DNA from: Byssochlamys sp. IMV 00236
Taxonomy: Eukaryota; Ascomycota; Eurotiomycetes; Eurotiales; Thermoascaceae
Reading direction: 5' to 3'
NCBI GenBank assembly: GCA_001931875.2
Contig: MSJH02000840.1
Coordinates: forward strand, 620,001-684,000
DNA: 64,000 nt
Both the position numbers and the translations under genes were made by a program. Each line of letters begins with the position of its first letter. Position 1 is the stretch's first letter. Shown here one piece after another: positions 35,560 through 47,294 of this stretch. Below the pieces are notes generated by a model. It had not been told where the DNA came from and did no database searches. It was given only the letters and a program-made list of their open reading frames with translations.

Positions 35560-37030
35560 TTCGACCTCGATCATTATGCAACGAATAGTAACAGCCATCT
35601 TCATCTGGGATGTTTCACGGGTCTCTAACAACATCCACTGCGACAAGGACGTATCAAGATGGCCCATAGCCCACTGTGGTACCGTTGCCTTGTGCATCGG
35701 TGCCATCTTCCGATATTCCAGGTATAGTGTGGCTCAGTTACTCGTGGGTCGCATCGTGGCTGGATAGGATTGGGTCTTATTAACAGCAATACTATCATCT
35801 GGCAGTCTCAAACGCCGCCGCCTATAATCCGCCGGATGCTGGTTGCGTATTCATTGAGCTTTCTCGTTCTGGGTCAGATTATTGCGTCCTGACTCGAATA
35901 TGGACAAGTACCTACACGTCTTCTTCATTCTCCTGGAAGCTCTCGATGGCCTGTCAGGCCTTTCTTGCTCTCGTGTCAAGCACGATACTTTTCTTCGTGC
36001 TGGGATGTTCATCTATCCCATACGAAGAAAAATGAAGGGGGAAATTGTCATGAAACTTGCTAATTATCTGCGTTAGCACCAAGGTTATTATTGATGAAGG
36101 ATCGCGATGAAGAGGCTTCTGATATTCTTCAGAAACTAAGTAGACTTTCATGTAGAGCTATCTGTGATTTCTGCTGATGCCGCTCCGGTTCAGCAGGCGA
36201 GTGAATTGGAGAAAACAGCGCAAAAGGGACGGCGAGACCTGTTCAAGAAAGACCGCATCAAGTGCGATGAAGAGTAGCCACGGTATGTGTGGTCAATCTG
36301 ATGCAGGATCTCAGCGGCAGTACATCGATTAGTCTAAATAGTTACTACACGACTTAGTTACTACACGTAAAGTCCAGTCCCGTGACACGCCACCACGAAC
36401 ATCGTACGATAAGTGTGAACTAAAGAATCCAAAGAGTCGAAACCTCGATCGCAATATACAGACATCTGGCACTGTTGATGTCTGGCTTCCTTCAAGTCTT
36501 GTTTCTTTCCGGTCGCGTCTTTTGGGATCCTGGTTCTTAATTGAGCTCGGGGGTCAACGATGCCGCCATCATGTTCATCCTGGCTGCTATTTATGCTTGC
36601 TGTTGATACACATGCGTCTGGCACCGTTGCTGGGATTATGATATTCGCGTATCAGGCCTCTTACACATGGGCGCAGTCTGGGTACGTTTCCATCCCCCTT
36701 TCTTTTCACTCTTGCGAAAAATGAGATACAAGTGACTATAGTGCTAACAACTACATATATTTACAATACCTACAACCCCGAGATCCTCCCGCTCGAATAC
36801 CGATCTAAGGAACAGGCCTCGAAACCGCAACGCTCTGACTCTTCTGCTTCGTCATCACTGAAGTCGTCCTAATCGACATCATCAATATCCACTGGAAGCT
36901 GTTCCTTATCTTCGGCGTCTTTAATCTTAGCTGTGTTTAGCTGGTGTATCCTACAGCTGGTTTCACGCTGGAGATGGTGGATTTGTGTTTTATGAGCGAG
37001 AATATATCGCCGTCACGAAGATGAGGGATT
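35560..37030 (+). pseudogene. Decayed MFS sugar transporter
   Basis: Fragments in several frames follow the order of fungal sugar porters. AQLLVGRIVAG lies near 35735-35767, then LINSNTIIWQSQTPPP and LVAYSLSFLVLGQIIAS to ~35890. Around 36170-36260 there is KGRRDLFKKDRIK. AGIMIFAYQASYTWAQSG lies near 36625-36680 and TYNPEILPLEYRSK near 36770-36810. The stretch to ~37000 recalls the PTAGFTLEMVD end. Stops and frame changes separate them, and large parts of the normal ~500 residues are missing. No functional product is expected. Confidence 0.7.
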
Positions 37031-40000
37031 TGCAGCGCGAGTTGAAGAGGGGGAGAATATTAATCTGAGTTTTTAAAGTTGGAGCGAAGGAGAAAGAAGA
37101 GAATGCCGTGCATATCGAGGTTGTAGGTTGTAGGTAAAATAACTTATCAGTTGGGAAGAGAGCCATGGGTCCTTCAGAAGGTATAAGGGATTAGGCATGG
37201 TCTATAGCACAAGAGCTCTTGAATCAGTTGATTTGATCTACCAGTTAATTGTCAATGTACGCATGTTTCTCAGTAGCTATTTACCATCCATATTTACATC
37301 CCTGATCCGTTCAAGTGCGTGTTGACTATCAAATACACATTGACACCATGATCTCAGCTGTTATTCCTCATATTTGTTGTCTGTTAATATATATATATAT
37401 ATTCCAGTACCGCTCAATAGGTCAGTACTGTATATCGATAATTATCTTGTGATGTTTCTACATTTTATTTACAATGCGTAGATGAAAAGGTATATATATC
37501 TTTCCATAAAGCTAATATGAAAGGCCCGTCGACTGATATCTCGTAAGTAGTAGGGCTAAACCTTTCGCATGTATCGGAGTAAACCGGGATCCAAACACTC
37601 AATAGTTAGTGAAATCAGTAATCGTCAGCATGATAGTAAAGTTAGAGGAAGAGTCAATTCATTCTAGCTATAAAAATGGTAATGAAGTGGCCTAGTAAAC
37701 TTTGACTTTGAAGGCTCAATAGCGGGATAAATTTCCCGACATCACTCGGTATCATGTGCGTACAGACGAGCCGACGGGAGAGATTCCGAATGAGAACGGA
37801 GGGTCCGGGCTTTTACCGACAGAAACATGTGCCTATGTAGTAGTCTAGATCATAATGGCATTTAGTTATTAGTATCGACGGTATTTACGGAGTGACAGCG
37901 GATGTATCTGCAGGACCCGCAATTCAGTTAGAGACTCCATACCATAGTGTGTCGCACACAGCTGCCAAGAGACAATCTCAGGACCATATTGGAATATCTT
38001 TTGCGGTTATTGTATCATCCTGTATGGAGATAATAATAATAATAATGCTTGAGCAATAAGATTTGCAGATTTGCATTCCAGTGGCCGTCAGCGTCTCGGA
38101 ACCAGTTGCCAAATTAGGCAGCAGAGGACATGACAGGTGAATAATATCTGATTCTATGATCTATCAGGTATAGGCCTGGCCCTCTTATGACCTTTTGACC
38201 GTCATGGAGTGGTCTGCACCTCCAGATAATGTGGAACAGTCATGCCCCGCGGCGGGAAGTATAATCGGCAACGATGATGATTGTCTACTGGTAATGGTAA
38301 TACTACTACTACTACTACTTGGGCAGCGACTTCGAGGAAAAGAAACACCCAAGGGCCAAATGGAGCCAGCCAGGGCAACGATGGATCGATTTGTGCTCGT
38401 GGCCGGTCCACAACAAGCGTGGCAGTGAACATGGATTGAATATCTATCCTGGGGCAGGATCTGTCGAGGTTGGGAGAACCACTGGGGTCCTTGCAGACAA
38501 TAATGGGTGTCAATGTCAAATATCTGCCAGATCGAGCGTTAGTGAACAGTCTCGCCCGAGACGGACTGCATGACGGAGCCGCCCGACGACATGGATGTGG
38601 ATGTGACAGGAGCAGGCATCTTATGATCGCGGGGAGTCGTGCTCAATACATCCGAGAGTCCACCCTCGACGGTGACAAGAGGCGCTATGGTTAGAGAGAT
38701 GCCTTTTGCGACAGTTGATTGAGGCGCGAAGAGATCGTAGGAAACAACTATCATGGTGGTTCCTCGATGGTCTCTATATGTACTTAGACTGTTGGGTTAG
38801 ATTATAATTATATGGCTGCTTGAAAGTCACGATAACTGCGTTGAGAAGAATATCAAAGGGACAAAGCCGGGATTATATTTTCGAGAAGAATGCAGTCAGA
38901 AAGCGGTCTATCAAGGCCCAGAACGACCGTTAGATAGCCGTCTAAAAACGGTGGTGCCGCTGGTGGCTGATCGGCAAACACTCGGATGGACTTGTGAGAG
39001 TGACAGTTTGATGCTGGATACCAAGCATGCGGTTACCATCTCGACTCCTTGCTCTTCTTTCTGGCACCTGCACCTGCAGCTCTTCAGATAGCGTCGACAG
39101 CCAGTGAGCGATGTGATGAACGTCAGCAAGGAGGTTTGCTCTGGCTGACGATGGACCGCGCAGTGTTTCGGGCTGGACGAGCTTGTGCAAATCGAACTGG
39201 CGAGTCGTTGGCCGCCGAAACATCACGGGGTCTCGAGCCATCCAGGTCGATTCGACTTGCCTGGGAGTCTGGGACACATCAACATGGTAACATGGTAAAT
39301 GCCGGTACGGTAATAATACGCGTCTGCATGGCCGTTGGCAGGATCGCCCGCACATCAACCTTCACTTTGCGGGGGATAACCGTGGGAGAGGGACGGTAAT
39401 ACAGATACCGATTTGGATACAGGCTCGCTAAGGGCCAGCCGGAGCACCAACACCCGCGATCATACGATAAAAAGGAAGAACGTCAAAGAAGGAAAAGAAG
39501 AGACAATGACAGGTTAATTTGTTAGTTCGCAGTTCTCTCCCTGGACAGCGGAGGACGCCGTGGCTTTCCTTTCCTTCTCTGCATTATTATGGTCGTTCTC
39601 TGTATCCACAATACCTTTTGAGACGTCTTCTAGACATCCTGCTCTCAACGCGTAGACACGGGATCCAGTCTACCTGTGCCTGATCGGGAAGCATCCGGCA
39701 CCAACAGATCATTCATTGCCGCTGCCATCCCTCCTGGAGACTGCTTTTATATCATTCCAATTGTGCTCAGCAGCCACCAACAACAGCCTCCTTCTTCATT
39801 AACCACGCCATCCTTTCTGGCCACCGTCCGTTGTCAGCAACAGTCAAACGGTCAAAAGAACACCTGGACGCGATCAACCCCCCAATCCCAATCAAGTTAG
39901 TGACCTGCTGTCTCGGCGGGTCGCCTTCCGATCGTCGTACTTCAGCGTGGACGTCCCCGACCGGAGTCGTTAGATCAATCAACTTCCCCTGGTCACGTCA

Positions 40001-40216
40001 GGCACTGCATCCAGGCAGCCGGATCTCTCAAGTTCAAGGGCTATCGTCGTCTTCGACAAGTCACTGAAGCCATTGTTGACGTGGCGAACAAGCAAATTGC
40101 GGCACCCATATGTCAGTCGACTGAGCTGTGCAGGTCAACGAACTAATCGAACTCCACGGATGTGTCGCTGAGTCGTGGTCGACCAAAAACATCACCGCCT
40201 CAGGCAGCCACGTCCG
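37031..40216. other. Long intergenic region upstream of srbA
   Basis: No confident gene in 3.2 kb. The first kilobase is AT-rich with AT and AAT microsatellites (37388-37404; 38028-38045). A minus-strand frame 38754-38539 (71 codons, good context CACCATG, Ser/Thr-rich product) could be a small gene but has no family. Bases 39540-40216 are pyrimidine-rich and probably hold the srbA promoter and leader. A TAC repeat lies near 38304-38321. Confidence 0.35.
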
Positions 40217-43200
40217 ATGATGCCCATGCCAGGTATGGATGGGGTGCGCAACCCATCCGCACGACAGACCATGAAACGAGAATCGCAGTCGGCAGACATG
40301 GCCTTTCTCGACTCGATCAGAGAGGATTTCGACCAGGACTGGAGTCAATGGATGAGGTGGGATGACCAGACCTTCAACCACCTACCGGATCACGTGAATG
40401 AGTCCTCGAACCCCAATCCAACCTTTGATCTGTCTTCCATGTCGTCAGCTTCACGGGTCAACTCACAGGGCAGTACGGCGGCTGCTGATTTCTCGCCGGG
40501 GACTGCTTTCAGTTCTCTGGATCGCCCGTTCGAACCCGTCTTGGGTGCGCCCCGGGGTCGGATGCCCTCCATTACCTCCAACTATGGCCAGCCTCTAGGA
40601 TTCGAGAAGCAGTCGTCGATGAGTATGTCGCCACCTGATAGCGTTCCCGCAAACCGGAAGCGCAAGTCGACGAGCGATGAAGACGGCTCCACGGTGGATG
40701 ACCACGCCCAGGAGAGCAAGAAGATGCCCTCCAAGAAGCGATCCCACAATGTGATCGAGAAGCGATATCGTGCCAATCTCAACGAGAAGATTGCTGAATT
40801 AAGAGACAGCGTTCCCAGTCTACGGGTGCTGTCGAAACAGTCTCACGGCAACTCCCCCGACGATGACGACGCGGAGGGAGTGACGCCGGCAAACAAGCTG
40901 AACAAAGCTTCCATCCTTTCGAAGGCCACGGAGTATATCCATCATCTAGAGCTGCGGAACAAGCGCCTGGACGAAGAAAACATGGCCCTGAAGACCCGTC
41001 TGCGGCAGCTCGACAAAGCTTTGGACCAGAGCGTCACCTCGGTAGCGTCTGCGTCCTCACCCAGCAATTGCACCGTGTCAACGGAATCAGGCTCGGGATC
41101 ATCCCCCAGCGTGTTCTCACACACAGAGGAAATCTCGCATGAGACGCCCTCCAGTTCACTCAACCCTCCGGAGGGACTCATCAAGGTCCCGGACTACATC
41201 AAGAAGATGAGAGCCTCGTCGGTACAACAGGGTCACTACGCCGAGTCTTACATACAATACCGCAATCAAGGAAACGAATACGACGGGGATGGGCGCAGGC
41301 GCTCCGTGTTTCCCAACAAGTACATGGTCGGTGCTCTAGCTGGCCTTATGGTCTTGGAGACTATGAGCCCCGAGAAAAAGACCGAGTCGACTGAGAAAGG
41401 TCTGCTGGCAGTACCGATGGGTCTTTGGAACCAACTGGATTTTTCCTCCGTTCGATACATTCACGCACTGCTGAGCTCTTCTTTGAATTCGTGGCATGTC
41501 AGGGCCATCCTTCACTTTCTTCTGACGGCAACATTTGTCGTTGGCTGTGCCTTTTTCATCTTCCTCTATCTGTTCAATTCTCGCCCAAGGCGACCACGCA
41601 ATCTTTTCAAGACTGCCTCGGCCACTAACTCAGATGCCTCATCTCCGTTCAACTTCCGGCAGCAGGCATGGCTAACAAGCATCCAGCAAGTGGGAGTGCC
41701 CCGCCACCGATTCTTCCTGGAATGGTTCGCAGTTACCTCGCGATGTTTTGAATATTGCCTACGATGCCTTCTCGGCTGGAAGTTGTACTCCCACATCACT
41801 GGCATCACTGAAGAGGACGAGAAGGGCCGTGTGAAGACATGGGATATCGCCATCGACGCTCAACTAGCTGGTGGAGATCCAGAAATCAGCAAGAGCCGCC
41901 TGGTCCTCACAATCTTTGCCGCCGGTACCTTGCCACGGAGCCCTCTCAGGATGATGCTCAAGGCACTGCACTGCCGCATCCTGCTCTGGAGGGTTGGAGA
42001 CCCGGGTACGTACACGTTCAAAGTGACCAACGATGTTGCTCGATACCTGGCGAATTACCAATGGCAGATGGCCCGGATAATGAACAAGCGGCTGCCCAAG
42101 GATCACCCGGATGCGCTGCCAAGTCATTTAGCCGCATTGCTACAGGTTGACTGCGAAGACGTGATGATCGACCCAATCGTGCAGCGCGCCGCCAACCTCA
42201 CCTGGAACCGGCCTACCCAAGAAGCGGCCGACGATGATGAAGCTTTGCTCGACGTTGTGGTCGAAGACCCGGCAATTCAATCTGCCCTGGACTCTCTGGC
42301 GGCTTGGTGGTCTAGCCACATCCTACAGCGTGCCCTGCTGAGATCTTTCGAAGCTAGCTCAGCTGGTCCTTCAGCTAAGAAGAGCCGTGATCTTCTTTAC
42401 AAGAAGATCAACATGGCCGTCAACATTGCTCCCCGACCCTCCGCAGCCTACACACGAGCCTTGGTTATGAAAGCTGTCTTCTTCGAAGAAGACAGGATCC
42501 AGAATATTGGTGCCGTCCTCGCGGCTCTCCCATCGCCCAGAGATAGACAACGTCAGGCCTCGAATTTCCTGGACTCTTCTATACCCGTTTCCGTAAGGGA
42601 AGAGATTTCGATTGCCGTTCGTTGTGCTATGATTGCCGCTATCTTTAAGGCCAGGGCTACCGATGATACTGCGCTGCCAACTTCCCTGACACTGCATAAA
42701 GCGGTGACATGGTTTAACCAGCTTCCTATAGACCCTGTTGAGCTGACCATTTTGGGTTTCGCCGCCATCTATCATATACTCCATGTCGTCGCTACTGATC
42801 AAGATCTCCTCTCGCCTTCTTCTTCTGACTCCGGATCGTCCTCAGCACCATCTTCGTCGTCTTCTAGGGCTCCATCGAATGCCTCCTCCGCTGATGATGA
42901 GGCGGATGATGAGCCACCAAGTTCACGCAGACGATCGAGCTCTGGGAAGACTGCCCCGCAATTTGGCCGCGTCGCATCCGATCTTGTGTACTGGGCTCGA
43001 CATGCGTACAATCCTGCTTTCTACGGGTTCACTTCTGGCATCATTGAGATTGTGGAGGCAGAGTGTGCTGCCGTCTGCGAGAGTGTGGGCGTTGACATAC
43101 ATGGCCAGCTAACGAGTCAAAGCGAGAAGCTCCGGAATGTCCGCAGAGAAGAGCGAAAGAAGCGGAGAGCTGCCAAGCATCGCAGAATGTCCCGCCAGGA

Positions 43201-43348
43201 GTGTGAAGATTACGCTCTGGGGCGGCAAGAGGCAAAACGCAGTCGCAGCCAAAGCTTAAGCAGCAATGACACTGGCTATGGAAGCATCAGTCAGGAAGAA
43301 GAGGGCTGTGTCCCCGACGAGAGCCAGGAGGTCCAGCAGACCTCGTGA
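40217..43348 (+). CDS. srbA: SREBP-family transcription factor SrbA, ~1043 aa
   Basis: An intronless frame. An in-frame TGA at 40169 rules out an upstream start, so the first ATG is 40217. The N-terminal acidic region is followed by a bHLH at ~172-255 with the SREBP-specific tyrosine in VIEKRYRANLNEKI and the second helix NKASILSKATEYIHHLE. A leucine-rich coiled coil comes next. Two hydrophobic segments lie at ~368-383 (YMVGALAGLMVLE) and ~428-452 (ILHFLLTATFVVGCAFFIFLYLF). The remainder is the DUF2014-type C-terminal domain with poly-Ser and basic stretches. Known role: the ER membrane precursor is cleaved under low sterol or hypoxia, and the N-terminal half enters the nucleus to control ergosterol, iron and hypoxia genes. 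Confidence 0.93.
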   Translation: MMPMPGMDGVRNPSARQTMKRESQSADMAFLDSIREDFDQDWSQWMRWDDQTFNHLPDHVNESSNPNPTFDLSSMSSASRVNSQGSTAAADFSPGTAFSSLDRPFEPVLGAPRGRMPSITSNYGQPLGFEKQSSMSMSPPDSVPANRKRKSTSDEDGSTVDDHAQESKKMPSKKRSHNVIEKRYRANLNEKIAELRDSVPSLRVLSKQSHGNSPDDDDAEGVTPANKLNKASILSKATEYIHHLELRNKRLDEENMALKTRLRQLDKALDQSVTSVASASSPSNCTVSTESGSGSSPSVFSHTEEISHETPSSSLNPPEGLIKVPDYIKKMRASSVQQGHYAESYIQYRNQGNEYDGDGRRRSVFPNKYMVGALAGLMVLETMSPEKKTESTEKGLLAVPMGLWNQLDFSSVRYIHALLSSSLNSWHVRAILHFLLTATFVVGCAFFIFLYLFNSRPRRPRNLFKTASATNSDASSPFNFRQQAWLTSIQQVGVPRHRFFLEWFAVTSRCFEYCLRCLLGWKLYSHITGITEEDEKGRVKTWDIAIDAQLAGGDPEISKSRLVLTIFAAGTLPRSPLRMMLKALHCRILLWRVGDPGTYTFKVTNDVARYLANYQWQMARIMNKRLPKDHPDALPSHLAALLQVDCEDVMIDPIVQRAANLTWNRPTQEAADDDEALLDVVVEDPAIQSALDSLAAWWSSHILQRALLRSFEASSAGPSAKKSRDLLYKKINMAVNIAPRPSAAYTRALVMKAVFFEEDRIQNIGAVLAALPSPRDRQRQASNFLDSSIPVSVREEISIAVRCAMIAAIFKARATDDTALPTSLTLHKAVTWFNQLPIDPVELTILGFAAIYHILHVVATDQDLLSPSSSDSGSSSAPSSSSSRAPSNASSADDEADDEPPSSRRRSSSGKTAPQFGRVASDLVYWARHAYNPAFYGFTSGIIEIVEAECAAVCESVGVDIHGQLTSQSEKLRNVRREERKKRRAAKHRRMSRQECEDYALGRQEAKRSRSQSLSSNDTGYGSISQEEEGCVPDESQEVQQTS

Positions 43349-45125
43349 TCTCGAGACTAATGTCTCTGCAATCTTTCCGATTTATCTTACACTTTCAGAT
43401 TAGACACGCGGATATGAAGACGGTGTCCTTTTATTGTGGTGGTTACGATTGGCGTTCTGCGTTGATGACGACCATCATGTGAACTTCCCCGCTTGCTTAC
43501 AGTTTCTCTTTACAATTTCTCTCGTCCTATGGACACGAGGATCCGATTATGGCTCTGGGCTACCGCTACCCAGGACTAAGCTCTCCTACTCCGGTGTTTT
43601 TGCTACGAAGATAAAAGCATTTCCGCTTTTTTTGTGTTTTGAGTGCGGCAAATTGTTTACGGGGCGCAATTCGGATGAACTCTTGGGCGGGAACTTTTAA
43701 TATCACGGGTCAATATTTCCTGTTCTCGGCTAGAGAGTTACTTAATAGTATTTACGAAGAGGTCGAATTGATGCCAGATATATTTCATTGTCCTTGGAGC
43801 AGGAAACTGTCCTAGTAGATGCGCCTCCCAGGCCAGTCCCTAAGATGCCCGCTTTGGACGTCTGAAATGATAGTCGTAGCAATAACAGGGCAACGTGTCT
43901 GGCGCCCCGGCCGGCGGCTTCACCCGGCTGCCGTTCCCGCTGCGTGTTTCCAACATGTCCAAGTCTTGGCTCGAAAGGTCTGCCGCATGCAGGTATTTAC
44001 CCCTGATCTCCACGAGGTTCTCGCAGCTCTATGAGAGGAGGGCTGAAAAACGCTGGTAACGCCATACGTCGAACAAGAGGTCCCGTGGGTCTGCTGACTG
44101 CAGACAGTAGTCTGGGAGATGGACGAGACGTTAGACAAGCTTCGAACGTTGTAACCGTTGAGTAAGACGGACTGCATTCATCACTTGACGCCACAAAAAT
44201 AGTATGAATGTCGCTGATCATCCTCAGATATTCCAGAGTTGAGTACGCAAAGCCGTGAAGTTGCCATGATTCGTCCTACCTTTACACCATCTGCTGGTCA
44301 ACCTTTGTTATGAATAGTACTCGTGATCATGAGAAATAGGTCAGTCGTCATTCAGAACATGATGCTATTGAGAACTTCTTAGGCTGTTTAAGAATACCAA
44401 TGACAGTATCCTAGATCTACAAGCATCAACTCTCAACCACTGAAAGCAGATACTTCGACTCTGAACGTGACTCTCCTGTTCAACTCCCACCATCTATCTC
44501 GTCCTCACGTATTATAGTACTCAGCGGGAATCCCGGAGATGTCTTGGCGATAGACTCCAGGGGAGGCCATGACTGGTTTCGGTACTCCCCGTCCGCCCCG
44601 TGCCGCCTTTGCACAATCGTGTACCCCTGGATCAGGACCGGCAGAGTCTTAATACCTGGGCAATGACAGAGATAAACTCTTACCATTGGGACTCAAGCTT
44701 TTTCTCCTGTTGTTAGAGATAACTTGGGCGCAAATGAGCTGCTGATCATTAGTGATCGACAGGGAGGACTCCATCTACATTCCAAACCACTACCAGGCAC
44801 ACTCCGCATTCTCATCGTTTTCGGATTACATTCTTCACAACGCACAATGAAATCACCACTGAACATTGGTTTAAGGCTAATTGCCTTGGTCCTGACAGTG
44901 ATAGAGATGATCTTTTTCCAAAAGATGTGCCTGCACCCCCGTGGGATCAAAACGGTTTAGCAAAGTCAATCTTGATGTCTTCTCTTCGTCACCCCACGAG
45001 GACATGGTTGAGGAGTAGAGCTGAACAGGCAAGATCGTCTTCTTTTGGTAACTCGTGAGGTCATGGATGCTCGTATGGATCTATATGTCTCTTCAAAGCA
45101 TAAATGTCCCTGTGACTCCATAGAT
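43349..45125. other. Intergenic, srbA to reductase
   Basis: No convincing gene. On the minus strand 44950-44480 two adjacent short frames look mildly coding (IVRCEECNPKTMRMRS; KTLPVLIQGYTIVQRRHG), but I could not join them with a sound intron and recognise no family. They may be a small or decayed gene. Confidence 0.3.
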
Positions 45126-45191
45126 ATGGCTTCCCTGGGCTATCACGGCTCTTGGAACGATGACACAGCAGCAGAGACACCACCAGAATAA
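45126..45191 (+). promoter_or_regulatory. Upstream ORF overlapping the reductase start
   Basis: An ATG at 45126 opens a 21-codon frame (MASLGYHGSWNDDTAAETPPE) ending in TAA at 45189-45191. It overlaps the main ATG at 45160 in another frame. It would reduce initiation at 45160 if transcribed. Alternatively this is the true N-terminus, knocked out of frame by a small indel. Confidence 0.45.
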
Positions 45192-47294
45192 TGCTGGGGA
45201 GGACTACCCCGAGCTCACGCCTATACTTGCCATCCCAGTCGCCGTCTTAGCGGTACTGGTCGTTCTTCTTTCTCTTGGTGGTGCTTCTACACAGCTACTA
45301 CGACGGCGTCGATTGCGCGCCTCGCTCCATGATAATGTCCAGGAAATATATGCAAGGCCTAACATAATTGCTGCAAAGTTGAAACGAGATCTGTTCTATG
45401 CGCCACTGTTCAGGATCCGCCACAACAGAGAATTTCGGATATTTCGAAAGATCCACATGGGAACTCTGCCATCCCGAATGATGACTATTTGGCTGTCTTC
45501 CTACATTGGCCTGAACATCGTTCTTCTTTTCGTGACGGTAGACTGGTCTGCTAGTTTGTACTTTACGATGGACAGGTGGAGGTATGCGGCTGGACACATG
45601 GCAATTTTCAATACCTTGCCTTTGGTATTGACCGCCGGACGGAACAATCCTCTCATATCACTTTCTGGGATATCGTTCGATACTTTCAATACCGTCCACC
45701 GCTGGCTTGGGCGTATTGTGTGCGTCGAGGCTGTTGTACATATGACCGGTATTCTGGTTGCTGTTGCAGCTCGTGGTAAGTGGGGGTTTTCTTTTCCTGA
45801 ATTCCTTCGCAAAAGCTAACCAGGATGCAGAGGGCTCTGGGGCGATCCTGGACATTTTTCGACATGAAGCCTTGTTTATGTATGGACTTATAGTAGGTCT
45901 ATGCAATTTTAGTTCTCGATCCAATTGACAAGATGACCGATACGCTAATGCGTTGTACAGGCCGTTGTTGCTTTCGTTGTGATATTCTTCCAAGCTGTAT
46001 CACCACTACGGCATTCATTTTACGAATTTTTCCTGCATTTTCATATAATTCTGGTTATAGTCGCATTTGTAGCTTTGTGGTATCACCTGCGGGGTCTCAT
46101 GGCTCAGAATGTTCTTCTTGCCGCCGTGGGTCTCTGGGGTTTCGAAGTAGGTATACTCATAGGACGCTACATGTCGTACAATGCACTAACGGTGACTTTC
46201 AGAGATTAGCTAGAGTTGTTCTACTGCTTTGGCGAAATTGCGGGAGAAGATGCACAAGCGCTAGTATCGAGCTACTGTCCGGCTGTGTGGCTCGAGTCGA
46301 TCTACAGATGGCACGCCCGTGGAACTTCAGAGCTGGGCAACACATCTATATGTATATCCCTGCTTTGGGGTTGTGGACATCGCATCCTTTCTCGGCTGCG
46401 TGGATCTCCACGGATCGAGCGTACTACCCGGAAAAGAACGAATCTAGTGACTCTTTGAAAATGTTGCTGGGTGCTCGGCAGGAGACAACGATCTCCTTTC
46501 TGATTCAGAGACGCGACGGCTTTACGAACGCGATGTTCAAGGCTTCGGAGGCTTCGCCTGAGGGTAGAATTCGGGTCAGAGCACTGGCTGAGGGTCCATA
46601 TGGTATGGAACAATTCATCGGATGCAATTGAGCTTCGTGCGAGCATTCTTCTAACTCCGACTTGATCTAGGTGCCGTCCATTCCTTTGCCTCTTATGGGA
46701 CTGTCTTGCTCGTCGCGGGCGGTATCGGAATCACTCACCCTCTGTCTCACTTGCGTGAACTTGTCCACGGCTTCTCGAATCGCACCGTGACGACTAGGAA
46801 AATTATCCTCATCTGGGTCGTCAAGAAAGTCGGTAAGTAACCCAGTAATCACCAACGTCAAAGTCTAGATAGACATTGAAACTGATCTTTCAACAGAGAA
46901 CCTCTTCTGGATCCAACCTTGGATGAGCTCCATCCTAACACACCCTTCCGTCAAGGGTTCCACTCTGCATAACCCCCATCTACATTTCCAGTCTCCTACA
47001 CTCTCGCTTTCCGTCCACCTCTTCATCACCGGCCATGATTCCAACACAGACGACTTTTTCCCCACCATAGGCAATCCATGGACTAGCATGGCACCGCCCA
47101 CTGTACCCCTGACCGTCAGCCTGGGCAAGCCGCATTTCGGCCAGACTATTGAAAGAGAGACGATGCAGCAAGTGGGCGCTATGGCGGTGAATGTATGCGG
47201 GCCAGGAAGTATGGGTGATGATGTGAGGAAAGCTGTGCGCGATATTCAAGGGAAGAAGACGGTTGACTTGTTTGAAGAGGCGTTTTCGTGGTAA
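45160..47294 (+). CDS. Ferric/metallo-reductase (FRE family), 607 aa
   Basis: Six exons: 45160-45775, 45831-45892, 45961-46146, 46203-46602, 46671-46832 and 46897-47294 (608 codons with the stop). A plasma-membrane flavocytochrome passes electrons from NADPH through FAD and two hemes to extracellular metal. Heme-binding histidines are visible in NTVHRWLGRIVCVEAVVHM and FYEFFLHFHIILVIVAF. The FAD site is RAGQHIYMYIPALGLWTSHPFS, with EGPYG rebuilt across intron 4. The NAD(P) site has LLVAGGIGITHPLSHL, and the C-terminus ends in a normal FRE tail with VNVCGPGSM. It lies 1.8 kb downstream of srbA, a factor known to act on iron genes. An upstream ORF overlaps the start. Confidence 0.9.

Noticed and set aside
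38539..38754. 71-codon minus-strand frame in a good start context
   Set aside because: Too short and without family likeness to call; kept only as a note in the intergenic entry.
44480..44950. Possible minus-strand gene
   Set aside because: Two short coding-like frames could not be joined by an acceptable intron and have no recognised family.
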